Of a DNA stretch of 64,000 nt, positions 1 to 7,555 are shown piece after piece. The stretch lies in the NCBI RefSeq assembly GCF_009760915.1, contig NZ_VIDQ01000030.1:1-64000 (forward strand). Reading direction: 5' to 3'. Under the pieces are notes generated by a model that had not been told where the DNA came from, searched no databases, and worked only from the letters and a program-made list of their open reading frames with translations. Each line of letters starts with the position of its first letter. Position 1 is the first letter of the stretch. Position numbers and translations under genes: made by a program. The DNA is from Azohydromonas aeria (GTDB lineage Bacteria > Pseudomonadota > Gammaproteobacteria > Burkholderiales > Burkholderiaceae_C).

Positions 1-1527
1 GGCGGCACCGGCCGATCCACCGGCGGCACCAGCACCAGCACGGCGGGCGCCGGCGGCGCGGGCGGCGGCACCGGCGCGGCCTCCGGCGCCAACGGCGGCG
101 CGGCCACGGCCACCGGCGGCAGCGCCACACAGACCACCTCCGCGCGCGGCGGCGACGCCGGGCTGACGAGCACCGCCAGCGGCGGTGGCTCCGGCGCGAC
201 GCAGACCAGCAGCGGCGGCGCGGCCACCTCCACCGGCAGCGGCAGCGGCGGCGCGGGCACGGCCACCAACACCGCCACGGGTGGCGGCTCGACCGGCACC
301 GGCACGGGCGGCGGCAGCACCTCGACCGCCAGCCAGGGCAGCACGGGCGGCGCAGCCACCGGCACCGGCACCGGCGGCCGCACGAGCTCGACGGCCAGCG
401 CCACGCCCGCGGGCGGCAGCTCCACCGTCACGGGCACGGGCGGCGCCGGCACCGCGTCGGCCTCCAACAGCGCCACGGCGGGCGGCGGTGGCGGCAGCGG
501 CGCTGGCCGCGGCATCGGCGACAGCACGTCCGGCTCCACCAACACCGCCGGCGCGGGCAGCGGCACGGGCAGCGGCGGCAACGCCTCGGGCAGCGGCACG
601 GCTTCCGGCACGGCCGGCGCGGGCACCGGCACCGCCACCGCGGGCAATGCCAACGGCACCGGGCATGCGTCGAGCACGGGCGGCGCGGGCAGCGGCACCA
701 GCACCGCCGGCAGTGCCACGGGCACGGGCACGGGCAGCGGCGGCGCCGGCTCGGGCACCTCCACCGCGAGTTCGGGCAACACCACCGGCTCCTCCACGAG
801 CGCGGGCGGCGCGGGCACCACCGGCTCCGGCACGGCCACCGCCGGCGCGGGCAGCTCCACCGGCACGGCCACCTCGGGCAGCACCACGTCCACGGCCGGT
901 AACGGCGGCGCGGCCACCAACACCGCCGGCAGCGGCGCTTCCGGTGGCGCGGCCACCAGCGGCAACTCCGGCGGCGGCGCGGTGACTTCCACCGCGTCGA
1001 GCGGCAGCAGCTCCGGCGGCAGCGGCGCTTCCGGCGGCGCGGCCACCAGCGGCAACTCCGGCGGCGGCGCGGTGACCACCACCGCTTCGAGCGGCAGCAC
1101 CTCCGGCGGCGGCGGCGCGGCCGGCGGCGCGGCCACCAGCGGCGACTCCAGCAGCGGCTCGGCCACCACCACCGCGTCCTCCGGCAGCAGCACCGCCGGC
1201 AACGGCGCGGCCGGCGGCGCCGGCGGCAGCGGCGCGGCCGGTGGCAGCGGCGGCAACGGGGGCAATGGCGAACGCGGTGGCGACGGCACCGGCGGCGCGG
1301 GCAGCGGCGGCACCGCCACCGCGGCCGCGGGCAACGGCGCCGCCGGCGGCACGGGCGGTGCGGCCTCGGGCGGCACCGTCAATGCCGGCGTGTTCAACCT
1401 GTCCAACACCATGAGCGGCACCGCCCAGAACGCTGCCGGGATCATGGTGCTGAGCCAGAACTCCGGCATCGGCGCCCTGGTGCAGCAAAGCGTGAACGTG
1501 CAGGCCAACATGCGCCTGGGTCGCTGA
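1..1527 (+). CDS. Gly/Ser/Thr/Ala-rich repeat protein, probable secreted fibre subunit or adhesin (5' end missing)
   Basis: The frame is open from base 1 to the TGA at 1525-1527, so this is the C-terminal 508 residues of a larger protein. Nearly the whole stretch is low-complexity Gly, Ser, Thr and Ala with scattered Asn and Gln, including three 30-residue repeats. The last ~50 residues are different and carry AQNAAGIMVLSQNSG followed by ALVQQSVNVQAN, resembling the C-terminus of the protein encoded at 1622. It heads a group with two exported RGG-motif proteins, an exported C39-type peptidase and a FapF-like barrel, so an extracellular amyloid-like fibre or adhesin is the best guess. The N-terminus is not visible. 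The frame is certain; the role is inferred from composition and neighbours. Confidence 0.8.
   Translation, partial: GGTGRSTGGTSTSTAGAGGAGGGTGAASGANGGAATATGGSATQTTSARGGDAGLTSTASGGGSGATQTSSGGAATSTGSGSGGAGTATNTATGGGSTGTGTGGGSTSTASQGSTGGAATGTGTGGRTSSTASATPAGGSSTVTGTGGAGTASASNSATAGGGGGSGAGRGIGDSTSGSTNTAGAGSGTGSGGNASGSGTASGTAGAGTGTATAGNANGTGHASSTGGAGSGTSTAGSATGTGTGSGGAGSGTSTASSGNTTGSSTSAGGAGTTGSGTATAGAGSSTGTATSGSTTSTAGNGGAATNTAGSGASGGAATSGNSGGGAVTSTASSGSSSGGSGASGGAATSGNSGGGAVTTTASSGSTSGGGGAAGGAATSGDSSSGSATTTASSGSSTAGNGAAGGAGGSGAAGGSGGNGGNGERGGDGTGGAGSGGTATAAAGNGAAGGTGGAASGGTVNAGVFNLSNTMSGTAQNAAGIMVLSQNSGIGALVQQSVNVQANMRLGR
931..1200 (+). repeat. Three 90 bp in-frame tandem repeats in the fibre gene
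   Basis: Units begin at 931, 1021 and 1111. Each encodes 30 residues; the first two open with SGASGGAATSGNSGGGAV and are nearly identical, the third has diverged. The spacing is exactly 30 codons, so gain or loss of a unit keeps the frame. Less regular Gly/Ser/Thr repeats fill the rest of the gene upstream. Confidence 0.75.
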
Positions 1528-1536
1528 CCCGGGCGC

Positions 1537-1573
1537 GGGCCACCGCCGCCGCAAGCCGCGGCGGCGGCGGCCC
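1537..1573 (+). terminator. Strong GC hairpin after the fibre gene
   Basis: Arms 1537-1552 and 1558-1573 pair over 16 bp with one mismatch around a 5 nt loop, starting 10 bp after the stop codon. There is no T run after it, so it may be a partial terminator or an mRNA-stabilising structure between the abundant subunit gene and the next gene. Confidence 0.5.
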
Positions 1574-1621
1574 ACTGCACCCCTTCACGGCACACCTCAC
1601 GCCAACTTCGGAGGAGACCCC

Positions 1622-2038
1622 ATGCCCATCCGTCAACGACGCGGCTGCGCCGCGGTCCTGGCGGCCCTCGCGGCGCTGTCGGCGCTGCCCTGGAACGCAG
1701 CGGCGCAGGCCGCCGAGGGCACGGCACCGGCCGCGCCGACACCGGCGGCGGCGGCGACGTCACCGCCCGCGGCCAGCGCCGCTCCCACGGGCCTGCTGGG
1801 CCTCAAGCCCGTCGCGGCGTCCCTGCTCGACACCCAGCGCGGCGGCACGCAGGTGCTCAACGACATGAAGCTCAACGGCGTCGTGGCCGACAACCAGGCC
1901 GTCAACGTTGTCACCGGCAGCAACACCATCAGCGACGGCGCCTTCGCCAACGCCTCGGGCCTGCCGCTGGTCGTGCAGAACACCGGCAACAACGTGCTCA
2001 TCCAGAACGCCACGATCGTCAACGTGCAGCTGAAATGA
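1622..2038 (+). CDS. Small exported protein with LLDTxRGG motif, Fap-like cluster
   Basis: A 138-residue protein with a good ribosome-binding site (GGAGGAG) before the ATG. Residues 1-30 form a signal peptide, followed by an Ala/Pro-rich linker to about residue 57. A conserved SLLDTQRGG lies at residues 67-75 and a beta-prone Asn/Val-rich tail follows. The tail (NASGLPLVVQNTG, then IQNATIVNVQ) resembles the C-terminus of the upstream repeat protein. The downstream gene at 2792 carries SLLDTMRGG. I know of no named function; a minor fibre subunit or chaperone of the neighbouring secretion system is plausible. The stop overlaps the start of the peptidase gene by 4 bp (ATGA), so the two are translationally coupled. 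Confidence 0.75.
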   Translation: MPIRQRRGCAAVLAALAALSALPWNAAAQAAEGTAPAAPTPAAAATSPPAASAAPTGLLGLKPVAASLLDTQRGGTQVLNDMKLNGVVADNQAVNVVTGSNTISDGAFANASGLPLVVQNTGNNVLIQNATIVNVQLK

Positions 2039-2769
2039 GAAGTTGCAACCGCATCTTCACCCGGCATGGCGGCGGCGCCGCGGCGCTGTCGGCGCTGCTG
2101 GCGCTGGCCGCCGCGGCGCTGGGAGGCCCGCTGTCCGCGCGGGCCGGCTCGGTGGATCTGCCCACGCAGGTCGGCGGCGCCTTTTCGGTGCCGGCGCAAA
2201 GCCTGCACGAGGCCCGCTTCAGCGCCACCGTGCGCCAGCAGTACGACTTCAGCTGCGGCTCGGCCGCGCTGTCCACGCTGCTGAGCTACCACTACGGCAT
2301 GCGCGTCACCGAGCAGAAGGTGTTCGAGGAGATGTTCGTCCAGGGCGACCAGGCCAAGATCCGCCAGCAGGGCTTCTCGCTGCTGGACATGAAGCGCTAC
2401 CTGGCCAACCACGGCTTCACCGCCGACGGCTACCAGGCCCCGCTGGAGGCGCTGCGCCAGTCGGGCATCCCGGGCATCGTGCTGATCAACGAGAACGGCT
2501 ACAACCACTTCGTCGTGGTCAAGGGCCTCAGGGACGACCGCGTGCTGCTGGGCGACCCGTCGGGCGGCACGCGCGCCATGCCGCGCAAGGCCTTCGAGGC
2601 GGTGTGGGCCAACCGCATCCTCTTCATCATCAGCAACCGCCAGGAGCTTGCGCGCTTCAACCATCCCGACGACTGGCGCGTCGCGCCCACGGCGGCGCTG
2701 GGCCAGGGCGTGCAGCGCGACGGCCTCGCCGGCATCGTGCTGCCGCGCCGCGGCCCGTCCGACTTCTGA
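2035..2769 (+). CDS. Exported C39-type cysteine peptidase (FapD-like)
   Basis: 244 residues with an N-terminal signal peptide (hydrophobic residues ~14-37), then a C39-fold domain. The catalytic signature is complete: Gln68/69 for the oxyanion hole, Cys74 in YDFSCGSAAL, His158 in YNHFVVVKG and Asp174 in LLGDPSGG. Classical C39 domains are fused to ABC exporters and cut after a double glycine in the cytoplasm. This one is free-standing and predicted periplasmic, like FapD of the Pseudomonas functional-amyloid operon. It sits between two genes whose products both carry a double glycine (LLDTxRGG), which makes them candidate substrates. It overlaps the upstream gene by 4 bp. Family assignment is firm; substrate is inferred. 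Confidence 0.85.
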   Translation: MRSCNRIFTRHGGGAAALSALLALAAAALGGPLSARAGSVDLPTQVGGAFSVPAQSLHEARFSATVRQQYDFSCGSAALSTLLSYHYGMRVTEQKVFEEMFVQGDQAKIRQQGFSLLDMKRYLANHGFTADGYQAPLEALRQSGIPGIVLINENGYNHFVVVKGLRDDRVLLGDPSGGTRAMPRKAFEAVWANRILFIISNRQELARFNHPDDWRVAPTAALGQGVQRDGLAGIVLPRRGPSDF

Positions 2770-2791
2770 ACACCCGGCCCCGAAGTTCCCC

Positions 2792-3775
2792 ATGAAATGC
2801 CGTCCCTCCCGATCCGTGCTGTTGAGCGGTTCACTGGTCCTGGCCGCGATCGGCCTGGGCAGCCAGGCCCAGCAGGCCGACCTGGTGGCGATGGAGCAGC
2901 TGCGCAGGGAAATGACCGACGCCGTGCTGCGCGCGTTCGGACTGGACCAGCCGCCCTCGCTCGACCTGCCGCGTCCGCGTCACGAACCCGCGCCGGCCAT
3001 CTCCACCGCGGCCGCCGCGACGGGCGTCATGTCCAAGCTGGAGCTGCAGGTGCGCCGCATCCTGGGCTTCGCACCGGCCGCCGCCGACGACGAAGCGGCC
3101 CGGCTCGCCGCCATCCCTGCGGCCGATGCCGATGCCGGGGCCGCCCCGGCCGCCACCGCGGCGGCGGCGGACACGCCCGCGCCGCAGGCCGCCGCGGCCC
3201 CCCCCGTGCCGGCCACCGGAGCCGAGGCGGCTCCCGTCGCCGCGGCGGCGCCCGCACCCGCGCCCGGCACGAGCGCCGTGGACACGGCCGCCGCCACAAC
3301 GGGCGCATCCGCCCAGCAGCCGTTGCAGCAGCCACCGCAGCAGCCACCGCAGCAGCCCATCGCGGTAGCCGTCAGCGACAGCCTGCTCGACACGATGCGC
3401 GGCGGCTTCATCGGCGAGAACGGGCTGCAGATCTCCTTCGGCATCGAGCGCGCCGTCTACGTCAACGGCAACCTCGTGACCACCACCAGCCTGAACCTCT
3501 CGGCGCTGGGCGCGCTGTCCGCCGGCAAGGGCGCCGCGCTGTCGCCGGCCGAGCTGGGCAAGAGCATCGCGCTGATCCAGAACGGCGCGGGCAGCACCGT
3601 GCTGAGCAACCTCGGCCCGGCCGCCATCGGCACCGTGATCCAGAACACGCTCAACGGCCAGAAGATCCAGACGCTGACCACCATCAACGCCACCGTCAAC
3701 AGCCTGGGCGTGCTGCGCTCCATCGAGGCGCAGCGCAACCTGCGCAGCGCCATCACCGACTCGCTGCGGCGCTGA
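2792..3775 (+). CDS. Exported protein with Pro/Ala/Gln linker and LLDTMRGG domain, Fap-like cluster
   Basis: 327 residues from the ATG at 2792. A signal peptide covers residues 1-28, a predicted helix with acidic and basic residues follows to ~residue 95, then a long Ala/Pro/Gln-rich disordered linker ending in a PPQQ run near residue 188. The C-terminal domain opens with SLLDTMRGG (197-205) and continues as a beta-rich region with NGNLVTTTSLNLS and repeated IQN motifs. The motif is shared with the 138-residue protein upstream. The gene lies 22 bp after the peptidase gene and ends at a strong hairpin. Function unknown; it probably belongs to the same surface-fibre export pathway as the convergent FapF-like barrel. 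Confidence 0.75.
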   Translation: MKCRPSRSVLLSGSLVLAAIGLGSQAQQADLVAMEQLRREMTDAVLRAFGLDQPPSLDLPRPRHEPAPAISTAAAATGVMSKLELQVRRILGFAPAAADDEAARLAAIPAADADAGAAPAATAAAADTPAPQAAAAPPVPATGAEAAPVAAAAPAPAPGTSAVDTAAATTGASAQQPLQQPPQQPPQQPIAVAVSDSLLDTMRGGFIGENGLQISFGIERAVYVNGNLVTTTSLNLSALGALSAGKGAALSPAELGKSIALIQNGAGSTVLSNLGPAAIGTVIQNTLNGQKIQTLTTINATVNSLGVLRSIEAQRNLRSAITDSLRR

Positions 3776-3811
3776 GGCGGGCCGGACCTCCCGCACGCTT
3801 CGCACAAGCAA

Positions 3812-3844
3812 GAACGCCGCGGCCCCGTGCGGGCCGCGGCGTTC
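3812..3844. terminator. Bidirectional hairpin terminator
   Basis: Perfect 14 bp stem (3812-3825 with 3831-3844) and a 5 nt loop in the 82 bp gap between two convergent genes. It would serve both the exported-protein gene on the plus strand and the barrel gene on the minus strand. Confidence 0.75.
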
Positions 3845-3857
3845 AGGTTCCCGAGCG

Positions 3858-5162
3858 TCAGAACGTGATGGGCATGCGCACCGTGAGCGTGATGTCGGGC
3901 GTGTCGCGCGTGGCGCCCACGCCCAGCGAGACGTTGAGGCTGCGCTCCGGGCTCAGGCGGTAGGAGTAGCCCAGCACCAGCGTACCGAGCTGCACCCGCA
4001 CCGACTGGCTGCCGTCACCATTGATCTTGGTGCGGCCCACCGAGCTGTGGTCGTAGCCGAGGCTGAACGAGGACTTCTCGTTGAGCGCCAGGCCCATGCC
4101 GAAATTGAAGCCGAACACGCCGCCAGGCTTCACGTCGAAGGGCTCCTGTGGTGCCGACGTGGCGGCGTTGTATGTCAGGCCGCTCCTGCCGAAGTTGTGC
4201 AGGTAACTGATCGTGCCGAAGAACACGGCCGGGTCGGAGGGATAGAGCACGGTCAGCGCCGGCTGCAGGCCCTGGAAGCCCGACCCCGTGGGGAGCTCGT
4301 CCTGGAAGCCGCCGAAGCGCGCGTTGGCAAGGGTCGAGCGCACTTCGAAGGGGTCGCGGCCGGTGCGCGACTTGTAGCGCAAGCTGCCGATGTAGTAGGG
4401 CTTGTCCAGGCCGCCTTCGTTGAACTGGTAGCGCGCGGTGAGCTCGATGTCGCCGATGCCGCGGCCGCTGACGCCCTTGAAGGCGGGCGGCTCGTTGGGG
4501 TTGCCGCCCGAGACGTCGGTGTTGATGCTGTCGTCCGAGCGGTACGAGTACGGGATGCGCGCCTCCAGCTCCAGCCGGTTGGTCAGCCCGTAGCGCCCGG
4601 TCAGCGCCGCGGTGAAGGTGTTGCGCTTGACCTCGCGCACGTCGATGACGCCGATGGTGATGGCCGGGATGATGGTGTAGCCCACCAGCGCCACGCGGTT
4701 GTTGGAGGAGTAGGCGTACTGCAACGAAGGCTCCAGCACGAACTTGCCGCGCGGCGTGAGCACGCCCGGCTGCTCGAAGATCTGCGCCACCTGGGCCGCG
4801 GGCCGCGCCTCGCCGCTGGGCGCCTGGCCCACGGGCTGGGGCGCCGCGCCGGCATCGGACTGGGCCACCTGCGCCGGCTGCTGCGCTCCGGCCCCCTGCC
4901 CGCTGCCGCCGCGCTGCGCGCCCAGCACCTCCAGGCCCAGCGCCTGGCGCACCTCGTCGAGCCGGCGCTGCTCCTGCGCCATGGCCTGCCGCAGGCTCTC
5001 CAGCCGCTGCGCCTGCAACGTGATCTCGCGCTGCAGGCTCTCCAGCCTCGAGGCGGCCTGCTCCACCGACTCCGCCGTGGGTTCGGCCGCCCAGGCCGTG
5101 CCCGCCAGCAGGCACATCGCCAAGGCACCGCCCGGACTGCGGACGCTTCGGGTTGGGAACAT
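3858..5162 (-). CDS. FapF-like outer-membrane beta-barrel transporter with N-terminal coiled coil
   Basis: 434 residues. A signal peptide ends at about residue 25 (GTAWAAEP). A coiled coil with regular LESLQREI and LESLRQAM heptads follows to ~residue 75, then a Gln/Ala/Pro-rich linker and a ~300-residue beta-barrel of alternating aromatic/polar strands (FVLEPSLQYAYSSNNRV at its start, ending in TVRMPITF with a terminal Phe). This is the architecture of FapF, the secretion pore for functional amyloid, and of the wider PF13557-type transporter group. It lies convergent to the fibre and peptidase genes and shares their terminator. The start has GGGAGG just upstream. The Fap link is inferred from architecture and neighbours; barrel identity is solid. 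Confidence 0.85.
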   Translation of the reverse strand: MFPTRSVRSPGGALAMCLLAGTAWAAEPTAESVEQAASRLESLQREITLQAQRLESLRQAMAQEQRRLDEVRQALGLEVLGAQRGGSGQGAGAQQPAQVAQSDAGAAPQPVGQAPSGEARPAAQVAQIFEQPGVLTPRGKFVLEPSLQYAYSSNNRVALVGYTIIPAITIGVIDVREVKRNTFTAALTGRYGLTNRLELEARIPYSYRSDDSINTDVSGGNPNEPPAFKGVSGRGIGDIELTARYQFNEGGLDKPYYIGSLRYKSRTGRDPFEVRSTLANARFGGFQDELPTGSGFQGLQPALTVLYPSDPAVFFGTISYLHNFGRSGLTYNAATSAPQEPFDVKPGGVFGFNFGMGLALNEKSSFSLGYDHSSVGRTKINGDGSQSVRVQLGTLVLGYSYRLSPERSLNVSLGVGATRDTPDITLTVRMPITF

Positions 5163-5545
5163 CGATCCTCCCTTTCATCGATACGACTTGATCCCCCATT
5201 GGAGCGATAAAGATTGACCACCGCAACCACCGTTCCCCCCGTCCGGGCCAGGCGCCGCCCGCGCCGGCACCGGCGCGCCGGCCCACCGGCTGGAACGGCA
5301 TCCGCTCCTTGCGGGCGCCGTCCGGAAGTGCCGGTGCGCCCGCCGATGCCGCGGCTCCGAAAGGCACTGCCGCCGCTGTACCAGCGCACCGGCGCAACTG
5401 CTCCAGGATTGAGCAGCGCCGGTACTGCGGCCGCGGGTGTCCATCCGCACAAACCTGCATGCCCCCCGGGCCGGCACCGGGCAGCGCCACGGTGGCACGA
5501 GCCTTGCGGAAAGCTGACGAATTCCAACCGAGCCGGGAGACGAAC
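5163..5545. other. Intergenic region between divergent barrel and Rmf-like genes
   Basis: 383 bp without a convincing gene. The part nearest the barrel gene (about 5165-5220) is richer in A+T and probably holds its promoter; I could not assign -35/-10 boxes with confidence. The remainder is GC-rich without clear repeats. Confidence 0.4.
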
Positions 5546-5791
5546 ATGCTTGAGGTGTCATTCGATGTGAGCAGCGGGCCACCGGCCCCGGCCTTCGCGG
5601 TGGTCGGCCATGCCTGGAAGCAGGGCTTCAAAGCCGGCAAGGCGCTGCGCAAGAACTGCCCTTACGCCAGGGAAACGCCCGAGGGCAGCAGCTGGTTCGA
5701 CGGCTGGAACGAGGGCGCGGCCAAGACGCTGGGCTTTCCGTACCGCACCTTCACTCGCAAGTTCAGCCGGGTTGCGGGCGCATCGTCCTGA
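5546..5791 (+). CDS. Rmf/CrpP-like small protein (ribosome modulation factor fold)
   Basis: 81 residues from the ATG at 5546, preceded by GGGAGA. The core GFKAGKALRKNCPY followed by SSWFDGWNEG matches the GYxAG...CPY...W..GW pattern of ribosome modulation factor, the small protein that dimerises 70S ribosomes in stationary phase, and of CrpP-type proteins. It has an N-terminal extension and a C-terminal tail that E. coli Rmf (55 residues) lacks. It is monocistronic here. Ribosome hibernation is the family's known role; whether this copy does that is not shown by the sequence. Confidence 0.7.
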   Translation: MLEVSFDVSSGPPAPAFAVVGHAWKQGFKAGKALRKNCPYARETPEGSSWFDGWNEGAAKTLGFPYRTFTRKFSRVAGASS

Positions 5792-5831
5792 ACGCACCCC
5801 GGCGGCTGCCGCCGCGGCCCTGCCCCGTCAC

Positions 5832-6767
5832 TCAGGCCACGGCCTGGTAGTACAGGTTCTGCGGATGCCGCACCTGCGCGAAGAAGTGCCAGCGCTCGGC
5901 CAGCAGCCCCGCGCCCTGCAATGCCAGCGCCGCCAGCCACGCCGGCGCCGCGCCGGCCTCGCCCGCGCCCGGTGACAGCAGCAGCGCCGGCAGCACGAAG
6001 GCCGCCAGCACGAACAGCAGCGGCAGCCGATGCACCACGCGCGCCGGGGCGAGGTGGAAGAACTCGCGCGTGTTGTGGCTGCTGCCCGTGAACCCCATGG
6101 ACAGCTGCGCCACCCGGGCGCCGCGCAGCCCCGTGGCCGACTGCGCCGTGGAGCGCGGCACCAGCCGCGCGCCGCGCCACAGCGCCAGTACGCGGCCGGC
6201 GCCGGCCAGCAGCGTCAGCGCCAGCGCCCACGGCTTCAGCAGCCCTGCGAACGCCGCCTCGCCCGCGGCGGCCGCCAGCGCGCCGGCCAGCACCAGGCCC
6301 GAGGCCGCGCCCATGAGCGCGAAGTTCAGCACCGTCAGCGGGTGCGCCCACTCCTGCACCGCGCGCAGGCAGGCGTAGATCATCCCCGTGCACAGCCACA
6401 GCAGCGCGCATAGCAGCACGCAGGCGACGGCGAGACCCTGCTGCAGCGGCACGGGCGCCTGCAGGCGCAGCGCCAGCGACCAGCCCGCCAGCGCCGCCAT
6501 CAGCGCCGGCAGCACGATGACCTCGCGTGACATCCAGCTCGTGCGCCACATCGCCGCGGCGCGCCAGGCGCGCGCGGGCCGGCCCAGGTGCAGGAAAGCC
6601 GCGCCCAGCGCCAGCGCCAGCAGCGCCTGCGCGATCAGCAGGGTCCAGAAGGCGAAGCCGGCGCCCGGCGCCATGCCGGCCAGCGCCGCCAGCGCCAGCG
6701 CGAAAGCGGCACCCTGCGCCGCGCCGGCCAGCACGGTGAAGGCGATCAGCGACCACGACGGGTTCAT
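5832..6767 (-). CDS. soeC: DmsC/NrfD-type membrane anchor, probable sulfite dehydrogenase SoeC
   Basis: 311 residues, almost entirely hydrophobic, with about eight predicted membrane helices starting at WSLIAFTVLAG. It belongs to the DmsC anchor family that carries electrons from a cytoplasmic or periplasmic molybdoenzyme to quinone. It is the last gene of a three-gene operon and overlaps the iron-sulfur subunit gene by 4 bp. The molybdopterin subunit lacks a Tat signal, so the complex should face the cytoplasm as SoeABC does. The assignment to SoeABC rather than another DMSO-reductase relative rests on the missing Tat signal and the divergent sulfonate operon. Confidence 0.75.
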   Translation of the reverse strand: MNPSWSLIAFTVLAGAAQGAAFALALAALAGMAPGAGFAFWTLLIAQALLALALGAAFLHLGRPARAWRAAAMWRTSWMSREVIVLPALMAALAGWSLALRLQAPVPLQQGLAVACVLLCALLWLCTGMIYACLRAVQEWAHPLTVLNFALMGAASGLVLAGALAAAAGEAAFAGLLKPWALALTLLAGAGRVLALWRGARLVPRSTAQSATGLRGARVAQLSMGFTGSSHNTREFFHLAPARVVHRLPLLFVLAAFVLPALLLSPGAGEAGAAPAWLAALALQGAGLLAERWHFFAQVRHPQNLYYQAVA

Positions 6768-7555
6768 GCCTCTCCCCCTTCATTGCCGGAGGCCGGGCCC
6801 ATGCCGGCACCGCGCCGCGGCAGGTAGCGGTTGGCCGGCCGCGTGCCCTGCTCCGGCATCAGCGCGAAGCCACCGCGCTCGGCGATGGCGCGCGACACCG
6901 CGGAGTCCGGGTCCTTCACGTCGCCGAACAGCCGCGCCCCGGTCGGGCAGGCTTTCACGCAGGCGGGCTGCCGGTCCTGCAGCGGCAGCGCCGCGTCGTG
7001 CACGCGGTCCACGCACAGCGTGCACTTGGTCATCACGCCGCGCTCCTCGTCGTACTCGCGCGCCCCGTACGGGCAGGCCCAGCTGCAGTACTTGCAGCCG
7101 ATGCATTTGTCCGCGTCCACCAGCACGATGCCGTCCTCGGCGCGCTTGGTGCTCGCGCCGGTGGGGCACACCGGCACGCAGGGCGGGTCCTCGCAATGCA
7201 GGCAGCTCTTGGGCAGGTGCAGCGTCTGCGTGTCGGGAAAGGTGCCGGACTCCCAGGTCTGCACGCGGTTGAAGAAGGTGCCGTGCGGCGCGGCCTCCCA
7301 GGCGCCGGGGTCGGGCGGCAGGCCGCCGGCGCCGGCGCTGTTCCACTGCTTGCACGACACCACGCAGGCCTGACAGCCCACGCACACGTCCAGGTCGATG
7401 ACCAGCGCCAGCTGCCTGGCCAGCGTGGCCTCGCGCGCCGCGGCAGCCGGGGCAGGCGCGACGGAAGACGCCGGCGGCGCGGCCGGCCGCGCCGCCCCGC
7501 CACCGGCACGGCACAGCCACGACCACCAGCCCTCCAGGGCCAGGCCGAGCCTCAT
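6764..7555 (-). CDS. soeB: Four-cluster ferredoxin subunit, probable sulfite dehydrogenase SoeB
   Basis: 263 residues from the ATG at 7555. Four groups of cysteines are visible: CVGCQACVVSCKQWN, CLHCEDPPCVPVCPTGA, CIGCKYCSWACPYG and CTLC...CVKACPTGA, the pattern of DmsB-type electron-transfer subunits with four [4Fe-4S] clusters. An Ala/Pro-rich N-terminal extension of ~45 residues precedes the first cluster; it is not a signal peptide. The start overlaps the end of the catalytic subunit gene and the stop overlaps the anchor gene, each by 4 bp, so the three are co-translated. It passes electrons from the molybdenum subunit to the membrane anchor. Confidence 0.85.
   Translation of the reverse strand: MRLGLALEGWWSWLCRAGGGAARPAAPPASSVAPAPAAAAREATLARQLALVIDLDVCVGCQACVVSCKQWNSAGAGGLPPDPGAWEAAPHGTFFNRVQTWESGTFPDTQTLHLPKSCLHCEDPPCVPVCPTGASTKRAEDGIVLVDADKCIGCKYCSWACPYGAREYDEERGVMTKCTLCVDRVHDAALPLQDRQPACVKACPTGARLFGDVKDPDSAVSRAIAERGGFALMPEQGTRPANRYLPRRGAGMGPASGNEGGEA

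Noticed and set aside
185-985. Long Ala/Pro/Arg-rich open frame over the repeat gene
   Set aside because: It is in frame 2 of the Gly/Ser/Thr repeat region; frame 1 is open from base 1 to 1527 and ends in a recognisable conserved C-terminus. The other frame is a product of GC-rich repeats.
931-1200. CRISPR-like periodic repeats
   Set aside because: The units are contiguous, coding and in frame, with no unique spacers and no cas genes nearby.
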